58,549 nucleotides of DNA from Pseudomonadota bacterium (GTDB lineage Bacteria > Pseudomonadota > Alphaproteobacteria > Sphingomonadales > Sphingomonadaceae), in contig JAEZIO010000055.1 of assembly GCA_023436615.1 (NCBI GenBank), positions 1 to 58,549 on the forward strand, given 5' to 3'. The notes under the pieces were generated by a model that was not told where the DNA came from, made no database searches, and was given only the letters and a program-made list of their open reading frames with translations. The translations under genes were made by a program, and so were the position numbers. Positions 28,610 to 37,086 of this stretch are shown piece after piece. Positions within the stretch are counted from its first letter, which is position 1. Each line of letters opens with the position of its first letter.

Positions 28610-29035
28610 TTAGAGCTTGCGGCCGGTGATTCGCGAAATCTCGCGCTTCACATGCTCGTTGACGATCGTCGGCAAATGCTCGTCGAGCCATTCCTTGAGG
28701 ATCGGGCGAAGCATTTCGCGCACCATCTCTTCCAGCGGATTGACCGTGGGCGGCGGCGGCACGGTGGCCGCGAGGCTGCTCAGCTCCTCAAGGGAATGAC
28801 GCGTGGTTTCCGCCGTCTCTTCGTCGAGCAGCGGCGGCCCGAGGTCTGGCGCGGGTACGGAAACGGGCTGGTCCAGTTCCAGGATATCTTCTTCTTCGGC
28901 TTCGCCGATTTCAGCCTCGCCGTGCTGCTCTTCGGCGTCGCCGACCGCAGAGCGCAACTCCTTCTCTTCGGCGATCACCTTTTTGATCGACGCGAGTATG
29001 TCTTCCATCGAGGGTTCGCGACCGGGTGACTGCAT
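28610..29035 (-). CDS. popZ: Polar organizing protein PopZ (DUF2497)
   Basis: PopZ forms the polar matrix that anchors the chromosome origin through ParB and recruits cell-cycle proteins. The 141-residue product has the two conserved ends: N-terminal EPSMEDILASIKKVIAEE (about 7-24) and C-terminal helices PLEEMVREMLRPILKEWLD and LPTIVNEHVKREI (about 98-135), joined by an acidic, Pro-rich disordered linker. This is the DUF2497/PopZ pattern. It lies near ctrA, but the two are not in one operon. Confidence 0.9.
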   Translation of the reverse strand: MQSPGREPSMEDILASIKKVIAEEKELRSAVGDAEEQHGEAEIGEAEEEDILELDQPVSVPAPDLGPPLLDEETAETTRHSLEELSSLAATVPPPPTVNPLEEMVREMLRPILKEWLDEHLPTIVNEHVKREISRITGRKL

Positions 29036-29050
29036 GGCGCGGATAATCGC

Positions 29051-30517
29051 CTAACGCGGCTGCGAAGTCACCCCTGGAGGCGGCGGAACCACGGGACCGC
29101 CTTCTGCCGGCGTCACCGTTCGTGTCGCGACGGGCAAGTGGCGAGGGTCGCTCGACCAGTCGAACCAGTTGTTGGCGACGCGCCGGTAATTGCCGAGCGG
29201 GTCGTAAAGCGGCCCGCCGTCAAGCCCCAGATCCTGCGCCTCCGCCTGGCCCATCGCGTTCAGAAGCTGGAAACCCGCGACATATTGGTCGCGCTTCGCG
29301 GTCACCAGCGAGACCTGCGAATTGAGGAGCTCCTGCTCGGCGTTGAGGACGTCGAGGACGGTGCGCGTTCCCACGGACCGCTCCGCGCGCGCGCCCTCCA
29401 GCGCCAGCTCGTTGGCCTCCATCGCCACCTGGTTCGCGGCGATCGCGTTCGTCGCCGCCTGGTAGGTGGCGAAGGCCGAGCGGACGTTGGCAACGACCGA
29501 GCGCTCGGTGCCGATCGCCTGCTCCAGAGTCTGGCCCTCAACGGCCTGCGCCTGGCGGATTCGGGCAGCGGGCTCGCCGCCCTGGTAGATCGGGATGTTC
29601 GCGGAAACGCCGATCGACGTCGCGGTGCCCGACCGGTCGAACCCGTTGGTGCTGCCGGTCACCTGGTTGATATAGTCGCCCGACGCGACGCCGGAGACGG
29701 TCGGCAGCCGCTGCGCACGCGCAACGTTGACGTCGAGACCCGCCGCTCGCGCCTGCAAATTGCCGGCGGCGATGTCGGGATTGTTGACGAGTGCGATCCG
29801 CACCGCCTCGTCGGGAGTTGCCGGAAGCGGTGGAAGGGGCGGCGGCGGCGCCAGCTGGTCGGGCGGATGCCCGATCACGCGGCGGTATTCCTGCTCGCTC
29901 GCGGCGAGGCGCCCCTCGGCGGTCGCGAGATTGGCGCGACCGAGCTGAAGACGCGCTTCGGACTGCGCAACGTCGGTGCGCGTGACGTCGCCGATCTCGA
30001 AGCGATCGCGCGTCGCGTCGAGGTTCGTCTGCAGCACGCGGATGTTGTTCTGGTTGAGCTCGACGATCGCCCGATCGCGGATCACGTCCATGTAGGCGGC
30101 GACCGCGGCGGTAAAGACGTCGCCCTCGACGGCGCGAAGGATCGCCCGCCCGGCTTCGACACGCGTGGAAGCCGCGCGAACCGAGTTCTTGACCCTGCCG
30201 CCCTGGAACAGCGGCATGCTGACGTCGACGCCCCCGCTGAGACTGATGTTATGATCATTGCCCTGGGTCTGGGCGATGACGCCGCTGCGCGTGAGGTTGC
30301 GGTTGACGCCGACGACCCCGTTCACGCGCGGCCGTCCGCCGGCCCGCGCAATCGCGACCGTGGCATCGGTGGCGCGGAGCGCCTCGCGCTGGGCGGTCAG
30401 CGTCGGATTCGTCTCATAGGTCGAGCGCAGCGCGTCGCGCAGCGTGTCGGCTGAAGCGGTGCCGGCGGCAAGCGCGGCGATTGCGGTTCCGATCAGCAAA
30501 AAGCGCAAGCGGTTCAC
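29051..30517 (-). CDS. tolC: TolC-family outer-membrane efflux channel
   Basis: Trimeric outer-membrane duct for type I secretion and RND or ABC efflux. The 488 residues start with a signal peptide (VNRLRFLLIGTAIAALAAGTASA) and have two OEP repeats of long helices (AILRAVEGDVFTAAVAAYMDVIRD; LEQAIGTERSVVANVRSAFATYQ). A Pro-rich tail ends the protein. The GTG at 30517 is chosen because GGAG lies five bases upstream. It follows pcm by 14 bases, the usual alphaproteobacterial pcm-tolC order. Confidence 0.94.
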   Translation of the reverse strand: MNRLRFLLIGTAIAALAAGTASADTLRDALRSTYETNPTLTAQREALRATDATVAIARAGGRPRVNGVVGVNRNLTRSGVIAQTQGNDHNISLSGGVDVSMPLFQGGRVKNSVRAASTRVEAGRAILRAVEGDVFTAAVAAYMDVIRDRAIVELNQNNIRVLQTNLDATRDRFEIGDVTRTDVAQSEARLQLGRANLATAEGRLAASEQEYRRVIGHPPDQLAPPPPLPPLPATPDEAVRIALVNNPDIAAGNLQARAAGLDVNVARAQRLPTVSGVASGDYINQVTGSTNGFDRSGTATSIGVSANIPIYQGGEPAARIRQAQAVEGQTLEQAIGTERSVVANVRSAFATYQAATNAIAANQVAMEANELALEGARAERSVGTRTVLDVLNAEQELLNSQVSLVTAKRDQYVAGFQLLNAMGQAEAQDLGLDGGPLYDPLGNYRRVANNWFDWSSDPRHLPVATRTVTPAEGGPVVPPPPGVTSQPR

Positions 30518-30531
30518 GGTCACTCCGAACG

Positions 30532-31182
30532 TCAAAAGCTAAAGGTCCGCGGCTTCGCGAAGCCGGGCAGCGCGGCGGCGCCGGCGTCGGCCAACGTCGT
30601 GATGCCGAAGCCGTTGCCTGCCTTGCGCCCAACCGCCAGTCGGGAGATGCCGCGATCGATAAGGACGGTCCCCAGCCTGCCGTGATCGGCGAGCTGCGCG
30701 ATAATCGCGTCCGGAATATATTCGATGGCGCCGTCGATCAGGATCAGCTGATACGGCCCGCCCTTCTTCCAGCCCTCGTCAAGGGGCCCTTCGACCACCT
30801 CGATGCCTGCAGCGCGGGCGCGCGCCGCGAGCTCGGGAGCGGTTTCGAGGCCGATCACCTGCAGTCCGATCTCCTTGAGCACGGCCGCGGAATAGCCGGT
30901 GCCGCAGCCCACCACGAGCGCCCGTTCCCCCGCAAGCGGCACCAGCTCGGTGAGAAGCAGCCCAACGACGGCGGGCGAGGACATCAGGCGGCCGGCGCCG
31001 ATCGGGACGGCACGATCGACATAGGCAAGCGGCCGCGCTTCGTCCGCGACGAATTGCTCGCGCGGGACCGCGGCCATGGCCTCCACAACCGGCGGATAAT
31101 TGACGCCCTGCGGCCGGAGCTGGGCGTCGACCATCGCCGCGCGCGCGGCCTCGTAATCGGGAACGGGAGCGTGGATCGTCAT
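30532..31182 (-). CDS. pcm: Protein-L-isoaspartate O-methyltransferase family protein
   Basis: The 216-residue protein has the PCMT SAM motif VVGCGTGYSAAVL (about 82-94) and the family's N-terminal MVDAQLRPQGV and VPREQFV. The classic family repairs isoaspartyl residues. The divergent form found next to tolC in alphaproteobacteria has not been shown to do this, so the exact activity is uncertain. Start at ATG 31182; no clear promoter was assigned in the AT-rich leader. Confidence 0.88.
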   Translation of the reverse strand: MTIHAPVPDYEAARAAMVDAQLRPQGVNYPPVVEAMAAVPREQFVADEARPLAYVDRAVPIGAGRLMSSPAVVGLLLTELVPLAGERALVVGCGTGYSAAVLKEIGLQVIGLETAPELAARARAAGIEVVEGPLDEGWKKGGPYQLILIDGAIEYIPDAIIAQLADHGRLGTVLIDRGISRLAVGRKAGNGFGITTLADAGAAALPGFAKPRTFSF

Positions 31183-31356
31183 CTTGGTGTTATATGATAC
31201 TAATACAGTTGAGATGCAAGGCGGCTTTATCGGGAACCCCACGTATCGCCAAGGTGAACGGCCCCCCGTTTGTCGAATATCGGCCAAATGGTGGGCTTTG
31301 CGCTGACCCATTGCACCTTGACCGCGGTGGCAAACCCCCCGAAATGCACCGCTCTC

Positions 31357-31430
31357 GGCCCGATGGCGGAGTGGTTACGCAGAGGACTGCAAATCCTTGC
31401 ACGCCGGTTCGATTCCGGCTCGGGCCTCCA
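31357..31430 (+). tRNA. tRNA-Cys (GCA)
   Basis: Acceptor stem GGCCCGA pairs with TCGGGCC; discriminator T and an encoded CCA end the gene. The anticodon GCA is at 31389-31391 in a five-base stem (AGGA..TCCT), and the T-arm reads GCCGGTTCGATTCCGGC. A weak -35-like TTGACC at 31318-31323 lies upstream. Confidence 0.95.
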
Positions 31431-31509
31431 CTCACCCTGCAATGGGAGCGCCAGAGAAACACGGGCGGTGGGGTTCCACCCGCCGCCCCGTCATGGCATC
31501 CGCGAAACG

Positions 31510-32961
31510 ATGACAGATGTGAACCAGGTAAAAAGCGTCATCGACGAGCTTTGCGAAATCTATGACGGCTCCGTCGAGAATTTGCGCTCCGCACTTGCCC
31601 GCTATGTGAAGACCGGCGCCAAACCGACCGCCGAAGACCGCAGCAAAGGCTGCTTTGCCTATCCGGAGCTGCGGCTGCGCTACGAAAGGGAACGGGCCGA
31701 ACCGGCCCCGGCCCGTGCGTTCGCGCGGCTCAACCAACGCGGCACCTATGCGTCGACGATCGCGAACCCGACCCTGTTCCGCGATTATCTGCGCGGCCAG
31801 CTCGAGCAGCTGGTCGCCGACTATGACGTGGAGATTTCGGTCCGGCGGTCGAACAGCGAGATTCCCTATGCCTACGTGCTCGACACGAGCGGGATCGACC
31901 TCGCGGACGTCAGCCCGTCGGAGCTGTCGCGCTGGTTTCCCTCCAACGAGCTGGTGAACATCGGCGATGAGGTTGCCGACGGCACCTTCGCGAGCAGTTA
32001 TGGCGGCGCCCGCCCGCTTTCGATCTTCGACGGGCCGCGCACCGATTTCAGCCTCGCACGGCTGAAGCATTACACCGGCACGCCGCCCGAGGATTTCCAG
32101 CATTTCGTGCTGTTCACCAACTATGTCCGCTATGTTGACGAGTTCGTCCGCTTCTCGATCGACCGCTTGCGCGACAAGGACAGCGGCTTCGTCGGCCTCT
32201 CGACGCCCGGCGAGCTGTTCGAGCGCGGCGAGCTCAACGATGCAGAAGCGCAGATCGCGGCTGGAAGCTGGCGCCGGTACCAGATGCCCGCATACCACCT
32301 GATGCGGCCCGACCGGACGGGGATCACGCTTGTGAACATCGGCGTGGGCCCCGCGAACGCGAAGACCATCTGCGACCATGTCGCGGTGCTTCGGCCGGAA
32401 GTCTGGCTGATGATCGGCCACTGCGGAGGCCTTCGTCCGAGCCAGTCGATCGGCGACTATGTTCTTGCTCACGCCTATCTTCGCGACGACCATGTGCTGG
32501 ACAGCCAGTTGGCGGTCGAGATCCCGATCCCGGCGATCGCAGAGGTGCAGACGGCTCTCTTCGAAGCGGCGATGGCGGTCACCGGCGAGGATGAGGACGA
32601 CGTCAAAAAACGACTGCGCACTGGCACCGTGGTTACGACCGACGACCGGAACTGGGAGCTGCAGTTCACGCGTTCGGCGCGGCGGTTCAACCAGAGCCGG
32701 GCCGTCGCCATAGACATGGAATCGGCGACGGTGGCCGCCCAGGGATACCGCTTCCGGGTTCCCTACGGCACGTTCCTGTGCGTCTCCGACAAGCCGCTCC
32801 ACGGCGAGCTCAAGCTGCCGGGCCAGGCGAACGCCTTTTACGAGCGCGCGATCAGCCAGCATTTGCGGATCGGAATCGAGACTTTGGAAATCCTGAAGCG
32901 CGAAGGCGACGCGCTGCACAGCCGCAAGCTCAGAAGCTTCGACGAGCCGCCGTTGCGTTAG
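31510..32961 (+). CDS. amn: AMP nucleosidase
   Basis: Hydrolyses AMP to adenine and ribose-5-phosphate in the cytosol. The 483 residues have the Amn N-terminal domain (YELRLRYERE-type region, about 55-65; LNQRGTYASTIANP) and a C-terminal nucleoside-phosphorylase fold with MIGHCGGLRPSQSIGDYVL, and AIDMESATVAAQGYRF containing the catalytic Asp/Glu pattern. The ATG at 31510 lies 79 bases after the tRNA. The 3' end overlaps the convergent nucleotidase gene by four bases. Confidence 0.95.
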   Translation: MTDVNQVKSVIDELCEIYDGSVENLRSALARYVKTGAKPTAEDRSKGCFAYPELRLRYERERAEPAPARAFARLNQRGTYASTIANPTLFRDYLRGQLEQLVADYDVEISVRRSNSEIPYAYVLDTSGIDLADVSPSELSRWFPSNELVNIGDEVADGTFASSYGGARPLSIFDGPRTDFSLARLKHYTGTPPEDFQHFVLFTNYVRYVDEFVRFSIDRLRDKDSGFVGLSTPGELFERGELNDAEAQIAAGSWRRYQMPAYHLMRPDRTGITLVNIGVGPANAKTICDHVAVLRPEVWLMIGHCGGLRPSQSIGDYVLAHAYLRDDHVLDSQLAVEIPIPAIAEVQTALFEAAMAVTGEDEDDVKKRLRTGTVVTTDDRNWELQFTRSARRFNQSRAVAIDMESATVAAQGYRFRVPYGTFLCVSDKPLHGELKLPGQANAFYERAISQHLRIGIETLEILKREGDALHSRKLRSFDEPPLR

Positions 32962-34649
32962 GAGCGCCGGCTCGCCTCACGGACGCGGTCATCAGCGGGA
33001 AGCGGCGGATTGGTCGCGAGCCACGATTCCAGTGCGTCGAGGTCGAGCCCGGCATCGAACGCGTCGCTTCCCTGCGCGAGGACCGAATAGCCGTCGCCGC
33101 CGCTCGCAAGGAAGTTGTTGACCGTCACGCGGTACGTCCGCTCGGGACGGATCGGCTTGCCGTCGAGGACCATCGACACGATCCGCTCGCCGGCCGGCCG
33201 GCTGAGGTCGTAGGAGAAGCGGAAGTTCGCGGAAGGGACCAAGATAGAGTCGCGAAGCTTGGCAGCCGCGCCACTTTCTTCGAACTGCTGCTCCAGAAGC
33301 GCCCTGAGCTGCGCGCCGCTGAATGTCTTCACCACGAGGTTGTTGCCGAACGGCTGCATCTCGAAAATCTTGCCGTAGGTGACGCTGCCGTCCGCTTCCG
33401 GGACAAGGCCGGTGCGAACGCCGCCGGTGTTGATGAACGACAGGTCGGCGCCGCCGCGTTCGCGGGGGCGCGTCGCGAAGAGCTGGGCATCGGCGACAAG
33501 TCGCGCCGCTGGTGATTCCGCACCGTTTTCCGAAGCTCCGACCGGCCCGGCGAGGTGGCCGACGATGCGTGCTGCCGCCGGCGCCGCGGCAGCGGCGTAA
33601 CGGACCACCAATGCGGCGACGGCGCTGTCGATGCCGGCAGCGCCCGTTACCGGCACGTTGGCCGCGGCCTGCGACAGCAGCCGTCGGGTCGACGGGTCGA
33701 ACGTCAGCGCCACGTCGGTGTAGAGGTATCCGTACTTTCCGGCGCTCGTGAGAAGGCGCGTGGTCGCGCCCTTGTCGAGCGTGCAGGCATAAGCCTGGTG
33801 GGTGTGGCCGGAGATGACGGTGGTGATCGCCGGATCCAGCCGGTCGAGGATGGGCATGATGTCGCCCGTGAGCCCCGCGCAGCCCTGCTCCACATAGGTG
33901 TCCGGCACTCGGCCGCCCTGGTGGATAAGCAGCACGATCGCATCGACGCTGGCGGCCTTAAGCGCGGGCACGGCCGCGTTCGCGGTGTCAGCCTCGTCGG
34001 CGAAGCTGAGGCCGGCAACTCCGGACGGGGTCACCAGCGTCCCGGTTTCCTTCAACGTCAGGCCGATGAAGCCGAGCCGTATTGGCCCGACCTGGCGGAT
34101 CGCCGTCCCCGGGAACAGCGTGGTTCCGTCGGAACGGATCGCATTGCCCGCGAGATAGTCGAATTTCGCGCCACCGAACGGCTCGAGCCGGCAGGGCACC
34201 CGCGTCGTGTGCTTTTCGCAGCCGCCCTTCTGCATGCGCAAAAGCTCGGCGCTGCCCTTGTCGAACTCGTGATTGCCGACCGACGCGACACTGAGCCCGA
34301 CCATGTTCAACGCATCGATGGTGGGCTCGTCGAGGAAATAGGCGCTGGTGAGAGGCGATGCCCCAATCAAGTCGCCGGCAGCGACGGTGATCGTGTTGGG
34401 ATGGCCGGAGCGGGCGAGCTGGAGCGCTGAGGCGAGCTGAGCGGCTCCGCCCATTCGTGCGGCGATCGAGCCGCCGTTGGGCGCCTTCACCGTGATCGCC
34501 TGTTGGGGCGGCGCGAGGTTACCGTGGAAATCGTTGATCGCGAGGATCTGCACCATGATCGGAGCGACCGGCGCCGGCATTTGTGCTGGCCGGGTCGCGC
34601 AGCCGGCAAGCGCCAGTAGCAGAGCGCCGAGCGGCGGTTTCTTCACCAT
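32958..34649 (-). CDS. Periplasmic 5'-nucleotidase / UshA-type metallophosphatase lipoprotein
   Basis: Dephosphorylates nucleotides outside the cytosol. The 563-residue product has a lipoprotein signal (LLLALAGC, Cys17), the calcineurin-like domain with metal motifs INDFHGN (about 38-44), AAGDLIGAS, GNHEFDKG and ISGHTHQAY, and the 5'-nucleotidase C-terminal domain with NTGGVRTGL and NNFLASGGDGY. These mark the UshA family. Its start codon shares a base with the stop of the upstream nuclease gene, so the two form one operon. Confidence 0.93.
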   Translation of the reverse strand: MVKKPPLGALLLALAGCATRPAQMPAPVAPIMVQILAINDFHGNLAPPQQAITVKAPNGGSIAARMGGAAQLASALQLARSGHPNTITVAAGDLIGASPLTSAYFLDEPTIDALNMVGLSVASVGNHEFDKGSAELLRMQKGGCEKHTTRVPCRLEPFGGAKFDYLAGNAIRSDGTTLFPGTAIRQVGPIRLGFIGLTLKETGTLVTPSGVAGLSFADEADTANAAVPALKAASVDAIVLLIHQGGRVPDTYVEQGCAGLTGDIMPILDRLDPAITTVISGHTHQAYACTLDKGATTRLLTSAGKYGYLYTDVALTFDPSTRRLLSQAAANVPVTGAAGIDSAVAALVVRYAAAAAPAAARIVGHLAGPVGASENGAESPAARLVADAQLFATRPRERGGADLSFINTGGVRTGLVPEADGSVTYGKIFEMQPFGNNLVVKTFSGAQLRALLEQQFEESGAAAKLRDSILVPSANFRFSYDLSRPAGERIVSMVLDGKPIRPERTYRVTVNNFLASGGDGYSVLAQGSDAFDAGLDLDALESWLATNPPLPADDRVREASRRS

Positions 34650-35509
34650 CAGCGGGCGGGTCTTTCGGATGGCAGCGGTTGCGGCTGCGCGAAGACCGCG
34701 TTGAGGTAATCAGCGAGGCGAACGCCCGCCTGCTTGAGCCTCAACTCCATCAGAGGCGTGAACTTATAGACATAGGCGTAGGACAGGTCGGGAATCGCCG
34801 GCGCGGCCTTCGCCTTCTTCCCGTCCGGCGTGCCGGGCTTGGGAATGCCGGCGTAGATCTGCTCGCGATATTGTGCGCTCTCGGTGATCCAGTCGCGCGG
34901 GTTGATGTCCCACCAGGCAATCCGCTCACGGTCGTCGATGTGCCGCTGCAGCTTGGCGGCGAGCTCGGTGAAGGACAGCTGCTCTTCGTCCACGAGGGTC
35001 GAGTCCCACACGGCGTGGAGATTGGTCGAGCGGCCGAACCACGACACCTTGATGTCGTTGCCGCCGCGGTCGCAGCATTTCCCCACGTGGAGCGGCTGGT
35101 GAAGGTCGCCGACCAGGTGCACGACGAAGCGCAGGGCCAGTTGCTTGTCGGCAAGGCTCGCATTCGGGTCGCGAAGCGTGCGGGTGAAGCCTGCCAGCGC
35201 CTCAAGTGCGTCGCCTTCCGGCGGCGCATGATCGTAGGTGATCCCGTTGAGGGTCACATAATGCCACGGGGTCGAGGTCTTCTGCCAGAAGACCGCGGGA
35301 TCGGACCGCATCTCGTCAGGCCAGTTCGCCGCCTCGTCCAAACTCTCCGCTTTGCCGATGATCTCCCGGATGTGCGCTCGGGCGAGGCCCGAGAGCTGCG
35401 TGTCGGCGATCGCCGCAACGACTCTATGCCCCGTCTTCCCCCAGGCGAAGGCGGGGGTGGGAGTGAGCAGCGCTGCGGCCGGAATCGCGAGCCAGAAGCG
35501 TATCTTCAT
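34649..35509 (-). CDS. S1/P1-type secreted nuclease
   Basis: Zn-dependent nuclease that cuts RNA and single-stranded DNA to 5'-nucleotides. A signal peptide (1-22, ending AFA) leaves Trp as the mature first residue (AFA-WGKTGHR), as the family needs for Zn binding. Further Zn ligands are in HLVGDLHQPLHVG, GGNDIKV and NLHAVWDS. The 286-residue length is typical. It is the first gene of a two-gene unit with the 5'-nucleotidase, giving a nuclease-then-phosphatase pair. Confidence 0.95.
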   Translation of the reverse strand: MKIRFWLAIPAAALLTPTPAFAWGKTGHRVVAAIADTQLSGLARAHIREIIGKAESLDEAANWPDEMRSDPAVFWQKTSTPWHYVTLNGITYDHAPPEGDALEALAGFTRTLRDPNASLADKQLALRFVVHLVGDLHQPLHVGKCCDRGGNDIKVSWFGRSTNLHAVWDSTLVDEEQLSFTELAAKLQRHIDDRERIAWWDINPRDWITESAQYREQIYAGIPKPGTPDGKKAKAAPAIPDLSYAYVYKFTPLMELRLKQAGVRLADYLNAVFAQPQPLPSERPAR

Positions 35510-35522
35510 ATGCGCCTTTCAG

Positions 35523-35607
35523 CGTCATGCTGAACCTGGTTCAGCATCCATTTCGTCACCGCACTGCCCTTCTCGAAAATGGACCCTGAAACAAGTTCAG
35601 GGTGACG
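35523..35607. repeat. Palindromic intergenic repeat, family B
   Basis: Outer arms CGTCATGCTGAACCTGGTTC and its near complement CTGAAACAAGTTCAGGGTGACG, with ATCCATTT/AAAATGGA inside. It fills two thirds of the 128-base gap between the divergent nuclease and cytidine deaminase genes, leaving little room for two promoters. Confidence 0.8.
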
Positions 35608-35637
35608 GTTGGGATAGCGACTTCTACAGTCGAATGC

Positions 35638-36051
35638 ATGACGGAAGATGAACTGATTGCCCTGGCCCGGTCGGCGGCCGCGAGGGCCTATGCGCCTTAT
35701 TCCAACTTCCACGTCGGCTGCGCGATCGAATCGGCCGGCGGAGAGGTCGTGACCGGCGCCAACATGGAGAACGCCTGCTACCGCCTCGGCATCTGCGCCG
35801 AGCAGAGCGCGCTGACCGCGGCTCAACACGCCTTCGGCCTCGAAAAGGTGGCGCGGATCGCGGTTTCAGGAGGCGACGGAGCGATGGTCTGCACGCCGTG
35901 CGGAGGGTGCCGCCAGGCAATCCTCGAAGCCGCGCAGCTGGGCGGCCGCGACGTCGAGATTTTGTGTGGGAGCGGCGACGGGTCCGCTATCGAGCGGTAT
36001 ACGATTTCCGCGTTGCTTCCCGCCGGCTTCGGGCCAGCGAACCTCGCCTAG
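35638..36051 (+). CDS. cdd: Cytidine deaminase
   Basis: Deaminates cytidine and deoxycytidine to uridine forms in pyrimidine salvage. The 137-residue size is that of the small tetrameric type. Zn and catalytic motifs are present: CAEQSAL (Cys-Ala-Glu) and TPCGGCRQAI (PCxxC). YAPYSNFHVGCA is the substrate-binding start. ATG 35638 is taken as start; a longer reading would extend into the repeat. The 3' end overlaps the convergent dioxygenase gene by four bases. Confidence 0.94.
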   Translation: MTEDELIALARSAAARAYAPYSNFHVGCAIESAGGEVVTGANMENACYRLGICAEQSALTAAQHAFGLEKVARIAVSGGDGAMVCTPCGGCRQAILEAAQLGGRDVEILCGSGDGSAIERYTISALLPAGFGPANLA

Positions 36052-36995
36052 ACGAGCTTGATCTCCCGAAGCCGCTCCTGAAGATACTCGTCGGCGGTGA
36101 TCGGCGGCCACTTCGGCTGCTCGCCGGCCGGAACGGTGCCCGGCAGCGCTTCGATCAGGAAATCGGAGCGGAAGTGCAGGAAATAGGGCATCGAGTAGCG
36201 TGAATGCGCCCGGCGCTCGGGCGGCGGGTTCACGACGCGATGCGAGGTCGAGCGAAGGACGCCGTTGGTCAGCCGCTGCAGCATGTCGCCGATGTTGACG
36301 ACGAGCTCGCCGGGCTTCGGAGCGACGGGTATCCAGCGTCCGTCGCGCGTCAGCAGTTCCAGCCCCGCTTCCTCCGCGCCCAGCAATAAAGTGATCGTGT
36401 TGATGTCCTCGTGCGCGCCGGCGCGTACGTGGCTCCCAGGCTCACCCTCGATCGGCGGATAGTGGAGTAGCCGCATCACCGAATTGCCGTCGCGCACGGC
36501 GTCGACGAGATAATCCTCATCGATTCCGAGATGGCGCGCGATCGCTCGCAGGATCGTAAGCCCAGTGCGGTCGAACGCTTCGTAGAGTTCCAGGAATGTA
36601 TCTCGGAAGCTCGCGACTTCATCCGGCCAGACATTGTCGGGCATGTGGTCGCGGAACGGATGGCCTGGCGGAAGCTCGCGCCCGACGTGCCAGAATTCCT
36701 TGAGGTCGTGCGCCTTCGCGCCCTTGGCGGTCTCGATCCCGAACGGCGTGTAGCCCCGCGCACCGCCGCCGCTGGGCACGCGGTACTTGCGTTTCACCTC
36801 CTCCGGCAGGGCGAAGAAGGCCTTCGCCTTGTCTTCCGCCCGAGCAATGAGCTCGTCGGGAATGCCGTGGTCCGCGATGATCGCGAAGCCATAATCCTCG
36901 AAGCTCTTGCCCAGCCGGGCCGCGAAACCGTCGGCGTTGCGATCGGCGTCCTTCAGCGAGACCGACGCGATATTGTCAGCAGTGATCGTAGCCAT
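36048..36995 (-). CDS. Fe(II)/2-oxoglutarate-dependent dioxygenase, isopenicillin N synthase-like
   Basis: The 315-residue protein has the DIOX_N region (YGFAIIADHGIPDELI, about 35-50) and the 2OG-Fe(II) domain with metal ligands in AHEDINTITLLLG (His-x-Asp) and TSHRVVNP (distal His), then the 2OG-binding SRYSMPYFLHF. The family ranges from antibiotic to plant-hormone-like chemistry; the substrate here is unknown. A role on a modified nucleoside is possible from the neighbours but unproven. Confidence 0.85.
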   Translation of the reverse strand: MATITADNIASVSLKDADRNADGFAARLGKSFEDYGFAIIADHGIPDELIARAEDKAKAFFALPEEVKRKYRVPSGGGARGYTPFGIETAKGAKAHDLKEFWHVGRELPPGHPFRDHMPDNVWPDEVASFRDTFLELYEAFDRTGLTILRAIARHLGIDEDYLVDAVRDGNSVMRLLHYPPIEGEPGSHVRAGAHEDINTITLLLGAEEAGLELLTRDGRWIPVAPKPGELVVNIGDMLQRLTNGVLRSTSHRVVNPPPERRAHSRYSMPYFLHFRSDFLIEALPGTVPAGEQPKWPPITADEYLQERLREIKLV

Positions 36996-37011
36996 GGCGA
37001 CTATCCTATAA

Positions 37012-37085
37012 CGTCATTGCGAGCGAAGCGAAGCAATCCAGCCCCGGCTATGGATCGCCGCGTCGCAGCGCTCCTCGCAATGACG
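37012..37085. repeat. Palindromic intergenic repeat, family A, copy 3
   Basis: CGTCATTGCGAGCGAAGCGA on the left; the right arm ends GCGCTCCTCGCAATGACG. It ends one base from the stop codon of the nucleoside transporter gene and starts 16 bases upstream of the dioxygenase start, so the dioxygenase leader must lie in it. Confidence 0.85.
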
Positions 37086-37086
37086 G